Source of the DNA: Diphasiastrum complanatum
Taxonomy: Eukaryota; Streptophyta; Lycopodiopsida; Lycopodiales; Lycopodiaceae
Direction: 5' to 3'
Length of the DNA stretch: 64,000 nt
Assembly (NCBI GenBank): GCA_029204225.1
Contig: CM055109.1
Location: 48,075,112 to 48,139,111 of the forward strand
Made by a program: the position numbers and the translations under genes. Shown here piece after piece: positions 13,935-25,741 of the stretch. The first letter of the stretch is position 1. Every line of letters starts with the position of its first letter. The notes below the pieces were generated by a model. It was not told where the DNA came from, did no database searches, and saw only the letters and a list, made by a program, of their open reading frames with translations.

Positions 13935-16900
13935 CATGTCATGGAGCATGGCCAAGACTAAAGAAGAGATGGAACCTCCGTTGGTTAGGTTAGAAAAGTG
14001 TTTCAGTTGAATATCCAAAAATAGGCGCTATGTTTCTGATTGCATATAGACTCCTGAACGATGCATTATCCTGCCTTTGTTCTAACAAACACACTGCCAA
14101 AAATTTTAAAACACATGATTGTGATTTCAGCCACCACAGTGCTTGATTCTCTTATCACATCTTTGAAGCTAAATGTTATTCTTCACTTAATTGCATGAAC
14201 CAGCAGATATCATCGCTAGAGAAAATCTGAAAGGTGACAATTTTGAAAATACTTCTGCGATGCTCTTGTAAGCCTGACTGCAGAAAAATGAAGTCTAGCT
14301 TGTGAATGTGCTTATGTCTCATATTCATTTGTAAATCCATGGACATTATAGACTAATTAAATTTGAAACAGAAACAGGTCATTGATCATTCATAATTCTT
14401 GATCAGAAGTAAAGGATTATTAGCAGAACTTTTGTTAGAATGGATTCTCTTCTATCAAATCAAAATGCAATTACTTTCAAGCTGAAGCATGAGCAGTAAA
14501 CCATATGAACTTCAATTGCTACGAAAGCAAGACGAAATGAACCAACGGTACGATGTCAAAACTCCAAATAGGAATTCATTGACAATTTCAAATTGTACAT
14601 CGAGCAAGTTAAGAACCAATGAACCAGCATCCATCACAAAATCATATTGTAGTATAGCTTGAGAGAGCTGTAGGACTTATACAAAAAATATAATGCTGCT
14701 AAGGCTTAATGTGTCCTTTAAGTCCTCATCCTCATCAACGTCCAAGGTTCCTTCCTACCTACCATATCACAATAAACATGCTTCAGCTACGACTGGTTGA
14801 TAATGAGGAAGGAGTGGAACTCAACCCAATAGGAAGAGTATGAGATTTTTGATCCACACCAGAGTCTACCTCTGTCTCTGCAAAGGGGTAAAACCTTGAC
14901 CCCTCTGTCCTGGTGCATCTACCCAAAAACTGGCTTCCAGACTACAACTACCCCTATCTCTATTTCTGAATCAGCATACAAGGCAAGATGTTTAGGTTTC
15001 CTCTACCTCTGTGCATGGTCCTAAGAATGTCTGTGTAATAGACCTCTAGCACTGCCCCTACCTTTGTCTCAGTATCTAAAGTGTCAAGCAAATACACCAG
15101 ACTTCATGGTAACCTCACCTAGCCTTTGGCTTAATTTTGCGGTGTAAAGCTGAATTTTTGTAGTATGCCACCTATTATTCTAGTTCAGCAGTACTCTAAT
15201 GACTCTTTGGATCATTCTTAGGTCCTCTATGTCTCCACATGGCAAAAAAGACCTGAGACTTTGAGTCCTACTTTATTGAACTAGCATTGCTCGCACCTTT
15301 GCACATATGCCTCGACATGACCTTTCCTTTTAAGCCAGTTTAAGTGTCCTTAAATAAAGCCTCCAAATTTTCAACACATGAATGGCTACAAAAAATTCTT
15401 CTCATAGGTAGAATATCTAGATTGAGTAAGATGTAGCTTCTTGTTTTCAAACGCAACTGGTCTACCATCCTAATAAGGTACCGCTTTTATTGCATGGTCA
15501 CTACCATTTGTTTCTACCACAAATGGTGTATTGGGATTGACGATGTGTAAAATTGGAGCCATAGAAACACAATGTTTTTCTGTTTGAAAAATTTTTGAGA
15601 TTTAATAGTTGTTAACGTTAATTAACGTTTGTTAACGTTGAGTTACTAACGTAAAATTTTCAAGTAATTACGTAGATTTGAAATCAGGAACAGCATGAAT
15701 AATACTGACTAATACTTGTCTCATATACTGTTTTCAGCTAGTTATACAGTTAAAAACCCTTGGTCAAACATTTCAGCAAAAACCAGTACATAGACCAACT
15801 GCTCTAGGGTGTGTACCCAAGGTTTCATAACTGTTAACTAGAATTATTGGTAATAAAAATAGGAAACTGTTAATTTTGGAACAACCAAAATTTAGTACTG
15901 AGTCCTGACTTCAATCTAACTAAATTCTCCAATTCAATAACGACACCATACAGTTCCACGACAATTTCAAAATAACCAATAATAGTTCAAAAGCCAAAAA
16001 TGCGACTACATATCATTCACATACTGTAAATAGTAACAAATTGACAATTTTCTGTTTGTAATCTGCAATTAACTGACTTAAACTATCATACTAGCGATTT
16101 AAGTACCTTTAGCTACTAATATGGTTTCCATAATGACATGCAATGCATGCAACACCGATTTTTCTTAAGCTAGTCAATTCACGTAAAAAATGAAACTTTC
16201 GTCGCTCAATAATCTGGAATTTCAAAAACTAAGTAGATTACCAATACCGATCAAGCACAGTCGTATAACCACTCAAAATTACTGTCATTCACCCATGCAT
16301 GAGTCTAAACACTCAATAGTGCATGCAATGGCCTACTGGATAATTTCACTTAGGATACAGTGCCTATTCCACCATGCATCCGTTCCATGCAGAGACAACC
16401 ATACAAAAACTACCAAAACTTTAGATGCTCATAACTTTGTCATACGAACACCGTTTTAGGTGCTGTAAAGTGCAGTACAAAGGGAGGACTGTAATAGAAC
16501 CTAACCAGCAGCACATGCTTCTCGCATACAATCTAACCTTATGGCAAGTTTCTCGATCTTTGTGCTGATGTACTTGTAAGGCTAGAGAATTGGATATTAT
16601 GCAGTCATTGAAAAGTGATGAAAAACAAACTCATAGGCTAACGACGTTCAGAGTTTGGTAAAAGCAAACCATCCACGAGTATCCAAATTATCTTATCTCT
16701 AAGAGGCATCTAGTGATGACCACAGGCAAGTTACAAGTCATCACCTCACAGATCACTAGAAGCATTGGTTCATCACAAAGCGTGGATGTTAGAGATTTCA
16801 AAGTATTCATCAGGTCTGCCTGCCGCTTCTCACTTAATCCCTTTGCATTTGAAAGTTCAAAAGTAGGACGGACAGCTGGATACTGCAAGTACAAAAATAC

Positions 16901-18136
16901 AAATTCTGGCAGTAGATTATATTCCGATCAGAGAACTTCTCTATACATGTCAGCAAGCATTCAATTCATCAATATCTTAATTACACTGAACAGCATGGCA
17001 GTGAAAGACTAAAATAACAAATGTGTGCAGTGTGCACTGTGGATATTTTGGCCAGCAACAGCCACTGAAGTAAATTATGACAACTGTAAAAGCTGGTGGA
17101 ATCAATGTAAGATGCTTCCAAAGCCTGAAAACCCATCACTAAACTCACTAGCAGCTTAAGTAGAATAAACAGTTACTAGGAATCACATCCTACAATAAAC
17201 AGCTTGACAAGCCCAAACAACTATCAGGATCAAATGGTACCTTACAATCGTTTTACACAATTACCTGTTCGGTAGCCTCGATGACAAGAGTGGCTTCCAC
17301 AAACTGCAGTTTCATAGAGAAAAGATTATATAGTGTCAAACCGTTAGTCGAAAATATGGATATGAAACTTTTGACAACGCATGGAAATTTCTATTAATGC
17401 GATGGAGAGAACGTGAAACCCGTAGCTCACGTTCTCCTAAGACAATGCTATAGCAAATATAAGGATCCACGGGTTGGTAAAAGAGGAAACTCTTCAAAAT
17501 TTTCCAGTTCTATACTTCAAGGATGGAAAACGGCGTAACTTGTGTCCAAAATAACGTACTCCGCTCCACCACGTTCAAACGAGACATTCATTGAAGAGAT
17601 GCATAGTAACTAAAGGTTTTCAGGGACCAACTAACCAATAGAGATAGCTGCCGCTTGCATCGGCCTCGTCAAGATCCAAGCAATAATCAGGAAATATTCA
17701 TATAAATGGTTAAACGATGCCTCCTATATCAGATTGCAGGATACAGCAAATCGTCCTAAGAAGAGGAAAGGACGACACTAATCAACAGCTATCAGCAGCG
17801 GGAACTGGCAGAGCGTCATCGATTTCAATAAATCAGACATGGCAAAAAATCAGCAACCACATACAAAGATTCGTGTTATGACTAGCCGCTAGCCAGATCC
17901 AAGCTTTTCCAATCTGCGCTTCCAAATACCCCCGCTAACACTCAACTTGCTGTTGATAATCACTTGATTTGGATGAGCAAGAAGGAGGATGATTGTAACC
18001 ATACCTGCTGAGAGATATCGTCAGCTGTGCGGGGCTTCAGGAGCACGCGCAAGCAAGGAGGTGAGCGGCACAGTAGCTCGTAATCGTTTCCGTATACGCC
18101 CTCCATAACCTCCAGCTCGATCTCCAGGTCGTCCAT
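1372..18136 (-). CDS. RNF25: RNF25-type E3 ubiquitin ligase (RWD + RING-H2), seven exons
   Basis: Predicted E3 ubiquitin-protein ligase. Exons on the minus strand: 18136-18005, 17303-17265, 16882-16745, 13860-13721, 13428-13309, 11653-11527, 1842-1372. Every junction is GT..AG, and the phases join into one frame of about 388 residues. An RWD domain fills roughly residues 1-105. The RING-H2 is complete: C119-x2-C122, C144-x-H146-x2-H149-x2-C152, and C205-x2-C208 after a long loop, which is also a feature of animal RNF25. Residues about 250-275 carry the ARGGII segment that matches the QERGGII region of RNF25. Animal RNF25 works with E2 enzymes in ubiquitin signalling, including at stalled ribosomes; the plant role is not shown here. 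The start is the ATG at 18136; a TTG three codons upstream is not a plausible start. The last intron (about 9.7 kb) holds a copia element in antisense orientation. The C-terminal end is the least certain part. Confidence 0.9.
1967..3060 (-). pseudogene. Unidentified degenerate coding remnant inside the last intron
   Basis: On the minus strand several adjacent reading frames look protein-like but are broken by stops and frame changes. One runs through about 3060-2760 with a single internal TAG, then pieces at 2727-2530 and 2499-2234, and one at 2233-1967. The composition (Pro, Trp, Cys and charged residues in runs) is unlike the AT-rich intron around it. I do not recognise the family. A decayed DNA transposon ORF, a captured gene fragment or chance are all possible. 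It lies 3' of the copia insertion in gene orientation and has no visible terminal repeats. Confidence 0.3.
4150..4619 (+). repeat. 5' LTR of the intronic copia element
   Basis: The LTR begins TGTTGGATTT and ends CTCCCTACA directly before the primer site. The first stretch (to about 4235) matches the start of the 3' LTR at 8404 with few changes, apart from a short indel. After that I find no alignment to the 3' LTR. Confidence 0.8.
4620..4631 (+). other. Primer binding site (initiator Met tRNA)
   Basis: The sequence TGGTATCAGAGC directly follows the CA end of the 5' LTR. This is the usual plant copia primer site complementary to the 3' end of initiator Met tRNA. Confidence 0.85.
4825..5690 (+). 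pseudogene. copia gag (UBN2 type) with zinc knuckle, broken
   Basis: Nucleocapsid precursor of the copia element. It starts at the ATG at 4825 and shows the gag opening with the [12 protein letters not shown] motif, a helical core with [12 protein letters not shown], and a CCHC knuckle C-x2-C-x4-H-x4-C at about 5563-5604. In-frame stops occur at about 4930, 5221, 5527 and 5683. Each fits a CAA or CAG codon turned to TAA or TAG, as expected from deamination of methylated cytosine. Confidence 0.88.
5691..8395 (+). pseudogene. copia pol: protease, integrase, RT, RNase H, broken and internally deleted
   Basis: Domains in order: aspartic protease with FLDSGA at about 5759; GAG-pre-integrase zinc region from 6013 (HYRLGHLN); integrase core with TDICG at about 6210 and the later NGLAERKNG motif near 6492; RT from 7225 ([13 protein letters not shown], then [11 protein letters not shown] and the [11 protein letters not shown] block); RNase H from about 7920 ([10 protein letters not shown]) to the [12 protein letters not shown] block near 8210. 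After the KLH block the frame jumps at about 7570 straight to the LGIQIRRD block, so the segment holding the YVDD active site is missing. Many stops. The order IN before RT defines copia. Confidence 0.93.
8394..8403 (+). other. Polypurine tract before the 3' LTR
   Basis: An AA plus eight-G run abuts the TGTTGGA start of the 3' LTR. The pol tail just before it (ATCAAGGCATTCAAG, then a stop) is closely matched by the minus-strand copia tail at about 40030-39990. Confidence 0.85.
8404..8898 (+). repeat. 3' LTR of the intronic copia element (divergent from the 5' LTR)
   Basis: Starts TGTTGGATTTC after the polypurine tract. The end at ...GAAGCA is placed by the GCAAT target duplication that follows. 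Only the first ~110 bases match the 5' LTR; the rest is TCGA-rich and not alignable to it by eye. Confidence 0.6.
8904..9480. other. Intron sequence, nothing recognised
   Basis: AT-rich DNA between the two copia elements inside the last intron of the ligase gene. Short open frames on both strands show no family features. Confidence 0.4.
9480..10753 (-). mobile_element. Truncated copia remnant, minus strand (LTR, primer site, gag)
   Basis: Reading the minus strand: an LTR-like segment 10753-10497, then a primer site TGGTATTAGAGCC at about 10496-10484, then gag from about 10430. Gag is recognisable by the [19 protein letters not shown] segment followed by AWDILK at 10270-10170, which is the UBN2 core of copia gag. 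Stops and frame changes are frequent. Lysine-rich tail-like sequence can be traced toward about 9480, then the element fades. No 3' LTR was found, so it is 3'-truncated. Confidence 0.65.
10497..10753 (-). repeat. LTR of the minus-strand copia remnant
   Basis: On the minus strand it begins TGTTGGTGGAGCC and ends CCTCCA just before the primer site. It contains a TATA-like TATAAATA at about 10700. About 257 bases; the partner LTR is missing. Confidence 0.6.
13886..13931. repeat. (CT)n microsatellite, 46 bases
   Basis: A pure CT run about 25 bases upstream (minus-strand sense) of exon 4 of the ligase gene. On the transcript it is a GA run, so it is not the polypyrimidine tract of that acceptor. 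Confidence 0.95.
15611..15640. other. Cluster of GTTAACGTT palindromes
   Basis: Within intron 3 of the ligase gene three close GTTAACGTT or ATTAACGTT units occur. They include the perfect 16-base palindrome AACGTTAATTAACGTT at 15614-15629, and another AACG follows near 15650. No function is known to me. Confidence 0.6.
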
Positions 18137-18230
18137 TCCGCTCAATCGCGCTCAAGCGCCCAAGAAAACGAGCGAGCGTAGCTATGGAGTCTGAGATAAC
18201 AGAGTGTTTTCAGGTAAAAGGCAAAAGGGA

Positions 18231-18316
18231 AAGGAAACTTATTATAACTTAACTTTATGGACAAGACATGGCCAAGGAAACTTATTGTAACTTAAATCCA
18301 TAGACAATTTGGCATG
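18231..18316. repeat. 43-base tandem duplication just upstream of the ligase gene
   Basis: Two copies, beginning at 18231 and 18274, each starting AAGGAAACTTATT and ending with a GGACAAGACATGGCC-like or diverged tail. It lies about 95 bases upstream of the ATG at 18136, so it may fall in the promoter or 5' UTR. Confidence 0.75.
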
Positions 18317-18734
18317 TCAAAACCTTAACAACATTTTTAGTGATAGTGGACATGTGGCATTATTTCATTGGTTGAGAACATGCGGATTATGAGCCACAAC
18401 ACATTTACAAACAGATTTAGATCTTGATCATCTATTAATCTATCTCCTGCTACGTTAGGTATCATTCATCCGATGATGGGCTATAGCCTTGCAGCTAGAT
18501 TCATCGCCCCACTGCTCATCTTGCTACATGTCATAGCCCACCTCCTCATGAATGGTACCTAGTCCATAAAAAGCATGATTAGAATTTAGAAGTTAAAACC
18601 ACAAATGGAACATGAATGAATATTCCTTGTGAACCGTTAAGAAATATAAGTAGATACCCGAAGTTTAGAAGCACATTGTTGTACAAACAATGGTGAAACT
18701 TCCACATGAGCACTAGCCATAATATGTTTATTAA

Positions 18735-18990
18735 GATGTCCATATCTTTGAGCTCTACATCATCTATGCTCATCTCGAGATCTTCCATGACTATGAAGGT
18801 GTCCATATCTTTGAGCTCTATACACATCATGTATGCTTTATCTCGAGATCTTTCACTAGGATGAATATGTCCATATCTTTGAGCTCTACTTCATGTATGC
18901 TTATCTCCAAATCTTTCACTAGAATGAAGATGTCCGTAACTTTGAGCTCTACATCATATATGCTTATCTCAATATCTTCCACTAGGAGAT
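18735..18990. repeat. Four-copy tandem repeat, period about 63 bases
   Basis: Copies start near 18737, 18800, 18868 and 18931. Each opens with TGTCCATATCTTTGAGCTCT (the last copy differs slightly) and ends with a TCTCGAGATCTTTCACTAGG-like segment. Spacings are 63, 68 and 63. The array is 600-850 bases upstream of the ligase start codon. The one longer open frame across it is low-information. Confidence 0.9.
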
Positions 18991-19099
18991 CATAAGGGTG
19001 TTTTTACAAATTGTTTTACTTGTAACACGACAATTCAAATTATATGTCATGCTCATCATTTAGTGATGAACTAGGTGCTTAAAAGAGAGCTCACACAAT

Positions 19100-19452
19100 A
19101 AGAATGTTATTTCAAATTTTTATTTTCAAAAACTAGGATTCTCTCCTCTCTTGCACTCAGTTGTCGTGGCTCGCGGGCAAAGCGGTTAGGGATTTGACTA
19201 TCCATTTTATGTTGGTTGGGTGGTTTGGCTCGATAGGTATCCTTTTGGTTGCATGTGACATGATCTTGATAGATCTTCACTTGGCGATCGTTATAGCAGT
19301 ATCAGAACAGGGCTTGCATCAATCAGAAGGTGGAGTTGGGATTCTTGCTTTTTGCAGGTTTTTGGTAGGATCTCCTTGCTTTTTACTTCTAAGTGGTGGA
19401 ATTGACCTCCAAGTAAGTGGTTTCTCTAATTTTGATTTGCTTTCAGCCTAAT
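19100..19452 (+). other. Possible LTR end with degenerate primer site
   Basis: A GTATCAGAACAGGG sequence at about 19298 resembles a plant primer site (TGGTATCAGAACAGG) and follows a TATAGCA end, as in an LTR-leader junction. The upstream GTTGGTTGGGTGGTTTGGCTC at about 19212 is an inverted relative of part of the LTR at 19953. A 96-codon plus-strand frame covers the region but has no family features. Weak call. Confidence 0.25.
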
Positions 19453-19952
19453 GACCATTATTATGAAAAAATTTCATAGAAAATGACAAAATTTTATGAA
19501 TTTTTTACGGTTTTTTGTGGTTTTTGAGCTAGTATTCAATGTTTTGGCTTGAAATTTGTCAAAGCTATTGTTCATAAAAAAAAATTAGGTTTGTACTTGC
19601 TATTTACAGTCATTAAAATAGTATCTAATGATTGCATGCCGAAAATATTGGATCTAAGTAGTGTTTTTTGTCTATATTTGACAATTTTGAGCTAAAAAAA
19701 TGGACTATATGAGCCAATATTGATCCGAATTAGAACTTTTTGTGCTTTCATATTGCCAAATTACGGTAGATTAGGTTTGATTGCACTTTCATATGGATTG
19801 GATCCACAAAATCATGTCAAAAAGTTCAAAAAAAAAAACGACAACAAGAAGGTTTTTTTATGATTTTTTCACTATTTCGTGAGTTTTTCTCAAAAAAAAT
19901 TGAACAAAACTTCGCATGCATATTCTCATGTGTGTAGTGAAGTTGTCCAAAG

Positions 19953-20126
19953 TGTAAATACCACTAGGGAAAACCCCTGAGATGAGGATAGGAGAACACA
20001 ACAAGAGAGACTGTGGAGCCAAACCGCCCAACCAAACCTGGATCTAGCCCCCAAGCAATGCCATGTGAAATCAAGAGAAGAAGAGAGAAACTAGTGACCT
20101 AAATCCAAGTTGTCGACGAGAGAATC
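19953..20126 (-). repeat. 3' LTR portion of the LARD-like element
   Basis: Left copy of the repeat pair. In plus orientation it starts TGTAAATACCACTAGGG. The LTR probably continues rightward (AATATATAG near 20136 could be its TATA region, minus-strand sense), but the partner copy is truncated, so its outer boundary cannot be set. Confidence 0.7.
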
Positions 20127-21269
20127 CCCACCTCAATATATAGAGAGTAGATTCTTGTGCATAAACCCATGCAATCCCCATGTAGGTCAACTATAAATAG
20201 GTCACATCTCTTCATGTAGTCCTCCCGCCTATATCTGTCACACGTACATGCACTACTCCATATGTCTCAATTAGAGTGTTTGGGTCCTCTCAAGGTTATT
20301 AGTCACAAACTGGCCTTGACATGAAATTAAATCTTGGCGTGACCAATAATCTCAAACTTCGGAGGACCGGTCTACCATATTAGGACCATTTCATGTCCTT
20401 AGTCAGACAATTACAACTCAACAATTCAGAGTACTGTAGTTACTCTAATGAGTTAATAGTCCCATTTCTAGCATCACATGCAAGAAATCTGCAATCCCTT
20501 TGAATACATTTAATTGTCCCCTATAATCCGGAGATTTAGATTGAACTTGTACACAAACACAAATAGATTACAATCTGTAGCAGAATACCATCCACTAAAG
20601 TAAGCGAAACTCTCAATAAGCAAAAACAATTTACTTTACGAGAATTGCCTATGAGATCCAATAGGATTTCATAAAATACTAAAGTAAAGAGATTTACACT
20701 TCCAAAGTGCTAATCTGAAATCGCAACTCAATTAGTAAACTGGAAATTACTCACATACCTAGGAATCAACACATTTCCTAATTATCCTTTAATTAAGTTT
20801 CTATTCATGATCCGTCAATCACAAATAATTGGATTCTTATGATTCGTCAATCATCATTCTCTAGAATCTCAAAAACATACTTAATTCCTAAAGGATAATG
20901 GAGTGTATGTTTAATATACAACTTAGAAAATATATAAGAATCATTCCAAAAAAAAATTCACTAGAAAAATACTGGAATTTATGAATATTTCTCAAACTGG
21001 ATTCTTCAAAATGTGAGTTATCAAATTCCATACCATCAAATAGTTAAAAATAGAAAGCATACCAAAATAATATCAATAATCGTCTTCATCCACCAAAAAC
21101 TTCAAATTTGCTCCCTAGAACTAAATCTAGATATCCAAAGATTTGCTAAATTTCCTGAAAATTCAGTTGTCATTCTTGGAACCATTATGATTCATTATCC
21201 AAATGAGCGCTCTGAGATACAATCACTAATGAATTGACTTTATTTCTCAACTGAGAAATACTCATCCAA

Positions 21270-22010
21270 GAAATCCGTATATCATATGCACACAATTTTT
21301 TCCTGATGAACCCAAATGATTCATAAATCATGTGTCTTACAAGCAATACACACAAAACAAATAGTTCCTCGTAAATTCTCTTCACATTATCCATTTTACC
21401 AATTAACTTACACGTGAGTAAACCAACTACTCAAGTTAATTGCCAATGATTTAGAAATCTCAACAGATCTTAATTGTACCGTACAACACCACATTTAGAT
21501 CCATATCCAAATCATTCTTAAGTTAACCAATAGATCTATTAGAACATATCGGTTAACTCTACAAGTAATTGTCCAATACAATACTTGATCATATGTTTAT
21601 GTTCGCCGACTAGGTTAAGTGCACCAAATAATCGTAGTAACCAGGAATACACAATAGATTCATACAAAACTAATCGTGCACATATGTGAATAATCTCACT
21701 ATGACCCAGTACATAAACAAACTTTTATCTGGAAAATTCCTCCCGAATCCACATATGTTACTCACATATCTCACTGATAATCTCGTAACTCAACTACAAA
21801 AGAATTTCTATTTATCATGAGTAAATAACATATTCGGAAAATCTCTTAGACGAATAACATTCACTCTCAGCAATTTTCCAATCCAACTTACCTCTAATAA
21901 CATAATTTCTTCCACTCCATCAATCCTTCCCCGATCCTAGTACTCAACTAAAATTAGGTTGATCAAATACACACATTCCAGACTCAAACTTTGATCAAAC
22001 TTACTCCTAT
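21270..22010. repeat. Internal segment repeated at 63241-64000
   Basis: From CCGTATATCATATGCACACA onward, this stretch aligns almost base for base with 63241-64000. Shared blocks include CTTACAAGCAATA, GATTTAGAAATCT, ACAACACCACATTTAGATC, AGTTAACCAATAGATCTAT and GTTAAGTGCACCA. It shows no coding frame. The conservation between two copies shows that the non-coding interior is itself a dispersed repeat. Confidence 0.85.
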
Positions 22011-25000
22011 TCCCATAAAAATGGAATTAGTAATTTTTTACCTTTCACTGTACACTTATAGATAACGATTCAAATTTTCAACCTGTTCTAGTTCAAGATT
22101 GTTCCACACAAACCTTAAAGAATTTCTCTTATTTAAAAAGTTCCAATTAGGTATCTTACTCTGAATCTATCCGAAATTACTTTAAAAAAAAATCTCATAT
22201 CTATACCACAATTGTTTCTCTTCCGAAACTATGCAATCAACATATCCTCAAATAGAATTTTATCCCATCACTTCACCCCTCCTTTTATAGAGATTATCAA
22301 TTTCTATAAAAGTTATATGGAAAGATGACATATGAAAATATCCAAATCAATGAAAAGTCAATAATAAGTGTTATTCACAAAGGAATTAACTCTATTTCAA
22401 CCAGAGTGACAGTACCATCATTCCACATAACTTCATTTATGCAAAAGAGATATCCTAGGTTTAAGAAACTGAAACACACTTACTTTAGAATTTATCTGAA
22501 TTTAAAGTCTATTCACACAAGTAGCAATTCATATGATATAACAGTATCTCAGAAGAGTAACTTCACTTGAAAGAATCATATAAACCAGACTGATGTCTTA
22601 TATTCAAGAAATTGCTAAGAAATAAAGGATTAATTAAGAAAGCAAGAAATAGATTTGAGGGCCTCTGATTTTGTAAATAGTGAGATACCACATTGGGATC
22701 TAGATTAAACCTCAAAATTCTCCAAAATACTCAATGTTTTATCGATGTTTTTTTTTCTTCTCATATTATGACTAGGTACTAAAATACTCCATTGATAATC
22801 AGATCTTTACAATCCGAGAATTTTTTTTTTTCAAAATTACTGATGTCCCATACCACCACCTCTTCCTTCCAGAAAACCCTTAATTGTCTTATCTGATATT
22901 CTAGAGATCCACTGATCATCTAGCTGTCCTATAATGCATATAAGATATTATCTCTTGTTCCCAAAAACTAGAGAATCCATTCATTTGGATGACTAGCATG
23001 CCTATCAGATGGATACAACATATCCATACCTGATTTAGTGAATTAACTAGAAGAATTAATATGGTTCAACATTACATTCCGATCCTTCCAGATTAGCGAT
23101 AAGCTTCAAAACCCTACTGATGCATCAACTTTAGGGACAAGCTTGTGTCAACTAACAAATTCAATGTAATCCATTTATCAAATTCTACTTCTAACATCAC
23201 AATTGACATCCAAAACTGCGGATTACAAAGATAGAATTATATATTCAACTAAATGTATTCAATCTAGGAAATTGATATTCGGCATTAAGCAATTATTACT
23301 AACTACGGAATACATTTCCCGATCACACTTACTACCTTTGATGTCCACTTTTCTTCTCCCCTTAGGAATTTCAGTCCTCTAAAAATCAGTTTCATCTAAG
23401 GTACAACGAACATATAAAGACGTTAGTAAAGGTAAAAAACTAATTATTGCAGGAAAACAGTCTGAAACAATTTCATTTTTATTCTAAATCTAGGTTGAAT
23501 CACTGGTATACACAAATCGTCTGCTAGTATGAAAAAACAGTACTAGTATGATCTTTTGCATACAATTCACCATAAGATTTAACCGGAAATGACATCGGTT
23601 TGTTACTTTTGATCAATTCCTATCAATTACAAATTTCCCAATACAATTGGACTGTTTTTTCTTTTTATTGGCTGGTTTGGCATTACTTCGTCAATATTAA
23701 CAAAAACTATCCAAACTCATAATACAAAATTACATGAATGAAAATCCTACCAATAGGATTTCAGTAATTCTTATACTATATCCAAATAAGATTTCTTTAC
23801 TCGAATAAAGAGTTTTGTCATCACTCATTCTATCTGGCCATTTAATATTGTTTGATGGTTTTAAATTCAATTTTGACGAGTATCTTGCACAAACGTTCAC
23901 TTGACCCATTTCTAATGATTACTATCAACTAGACAAGTAACTGATTTCAAATTTTAACCAAAAGTGAAATTCAACAAAAATGAAAAATTCAATTTTAATT
24001 TTCAATTTGGGGAGAACACGTGCTTCCAAAGTTTAGTCACCATCAAGCACAGTACCAAAAAATTAAATTTTTTTGAATCGGGTACCATCTTGGAAAAGGT
24101 ACCCCATGAGGAATGAATAATATATTGCTATCAATCCTAAATCTATGAACCGAATTCATAGACGTCTTATTAGGATAGCAAAATTTATATTGTCACCTCC
24201 AACGGTTATGGCTTAGAGAATCAATAAGTCATTCTCCCTCATCGATCGAGTCAGATTCCTAAAAATCATCTTCTTGAATTGATATAGGTTTTTCTTATGG
24301 TAATCCATAGGTAGACTTAATTGTTTCCCATGCCTTTATTGGAAAAGTAGCCGATGAATGGAAATTTTATTACCAAACATAGACTCTCTTCACATGCAAA
24401 AAATAGTTCAAACCTCGAACAACCAAAATTAACCTCCCAATGTAAAGCTTTTCCCAACTATGCAAAAAAAACCATAACCCATATCCCTAAGGCATGCAAC
24501 CCCCTTCTAATCTTCAAACCCTAAGAAAAAGGTTTAAAAGAAGAAAAGGAAAAGAAAAACCCCTAACAGCCGCCACCATAAAGCTTCAGCCACAACCACC
24601 CTCGTTGGAGGAGAAGAGAAAGAGAGAGTAAAAACTCTCACTCAGGATCGTGCGCTACAATCTGTCACAACCATTGTGAAGACCTCAAATGACTTCACCA
24701 AACTCCGCTGACATCACAATGAAACAGAGATGGCTAAGCAAGGATGGAACGATCATTGATCCATCAATGCTTTTTAGCTTCGTCTAGCGGCATCTCCACC
24801 TACGGCCTACAATGGGAAACAGATTTGTTACCAGGCTGCAACCAAACTGATGCCATCTCTGGAAAAAATGTTCCATCTGCCTCGCTTTTCTGTGGCGCCC
24901 TGATTTTTCCAGTCAACCAGTGAATTAGTCTGAGGCAGGCTTCCATGCACAAAAACGCAAGGGTTACAAGGAAAGAATGATTGGCATGCAACCAATCGGC

Positions 25001-25728
25001 TTGATTCTGACCATATTCAAGTCTCCAATTCTGTCTTCACAGACACATCTACAAAATCTGTTAACAGACTTCACAAACAAAAGCAAGATTTTGGGAGAGG
25101 GCTACATAAACACATAACTTCCTTCTGCTGCTCCTTGCAGGAACAAAATTCCAGGGAGTTAGAGTTTTGACCAATCTCAGTCAACAATTTCTGCTTGTTA
25201 ATAGAGAATTTTACTTGCAATTTCATTCTATGTTACTAACTACAGGTTCAACAGGAGGATTAATGTAAAATAACCCACAACCCTCAACATGCAGTTTGTT
25301 AAATTCAAAATATCCAAAGCTATAACTTGTTTACTCTCCAGGATGAATCAATACGATGAATCAATACGAAATCAATTTATCAGTAAACATAGCTAAATCA
25401 AAGTGAATCCACCATTCTGAACATTATGGACTTTTACATGACAACAAATCCTCCTCCATTAACAAGCCAATCACTCCACATCCAATAGGAATTCTCAAAA
25501 ACCATGAATCAAACACTAATTAGAACCAATATTACAAAAGACCAACTAGTAGAGAAGCACTCTACCACCAATTTTGACAGTCATGCCTCAATCACAAATT
25601 AGTGAATCCAAAATTTAATCCCTTTGAGAAATCAGCACTCCAATCCGGGACGCTAATCCAAGTGCTTTCACTTCCCAATCCGATGTAGAGCTTGAATTCA
25701 ATCTCATCCAAGACCGCATCTTAGCCGA

Positions 25729-25740
25729 GCTTTGATACCA
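25729..25740 (-). other. Primer binding site of the LARD-like element
   Basis: On the minus strand TGGTATCAAAGC follows the TTTACA end of the LTR with one spacer base. It is a one-base variant of the initiator Met tRNA site seen in the other elements of this window. Confidence 0.75.
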
Positions 25741-25741
25741 A

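Noticed and set aside
14700-15120. Apparent RGG-like repeats on the minus strand
   Set aside because: Stops interrupt every frame and no family is visible; treated as intron sequence.
18137-18145. TTG start upstream of the ligase ATG
   Set aside because: A eukaryotic gene would start at the ATG at 18136, which opens the RWD domain correctly.
19161-19451. 96-codon hydrophobic plus-strand frame
   Set aside because: No family features, lies over LTR-like sequence and has no homologous frame in the window.
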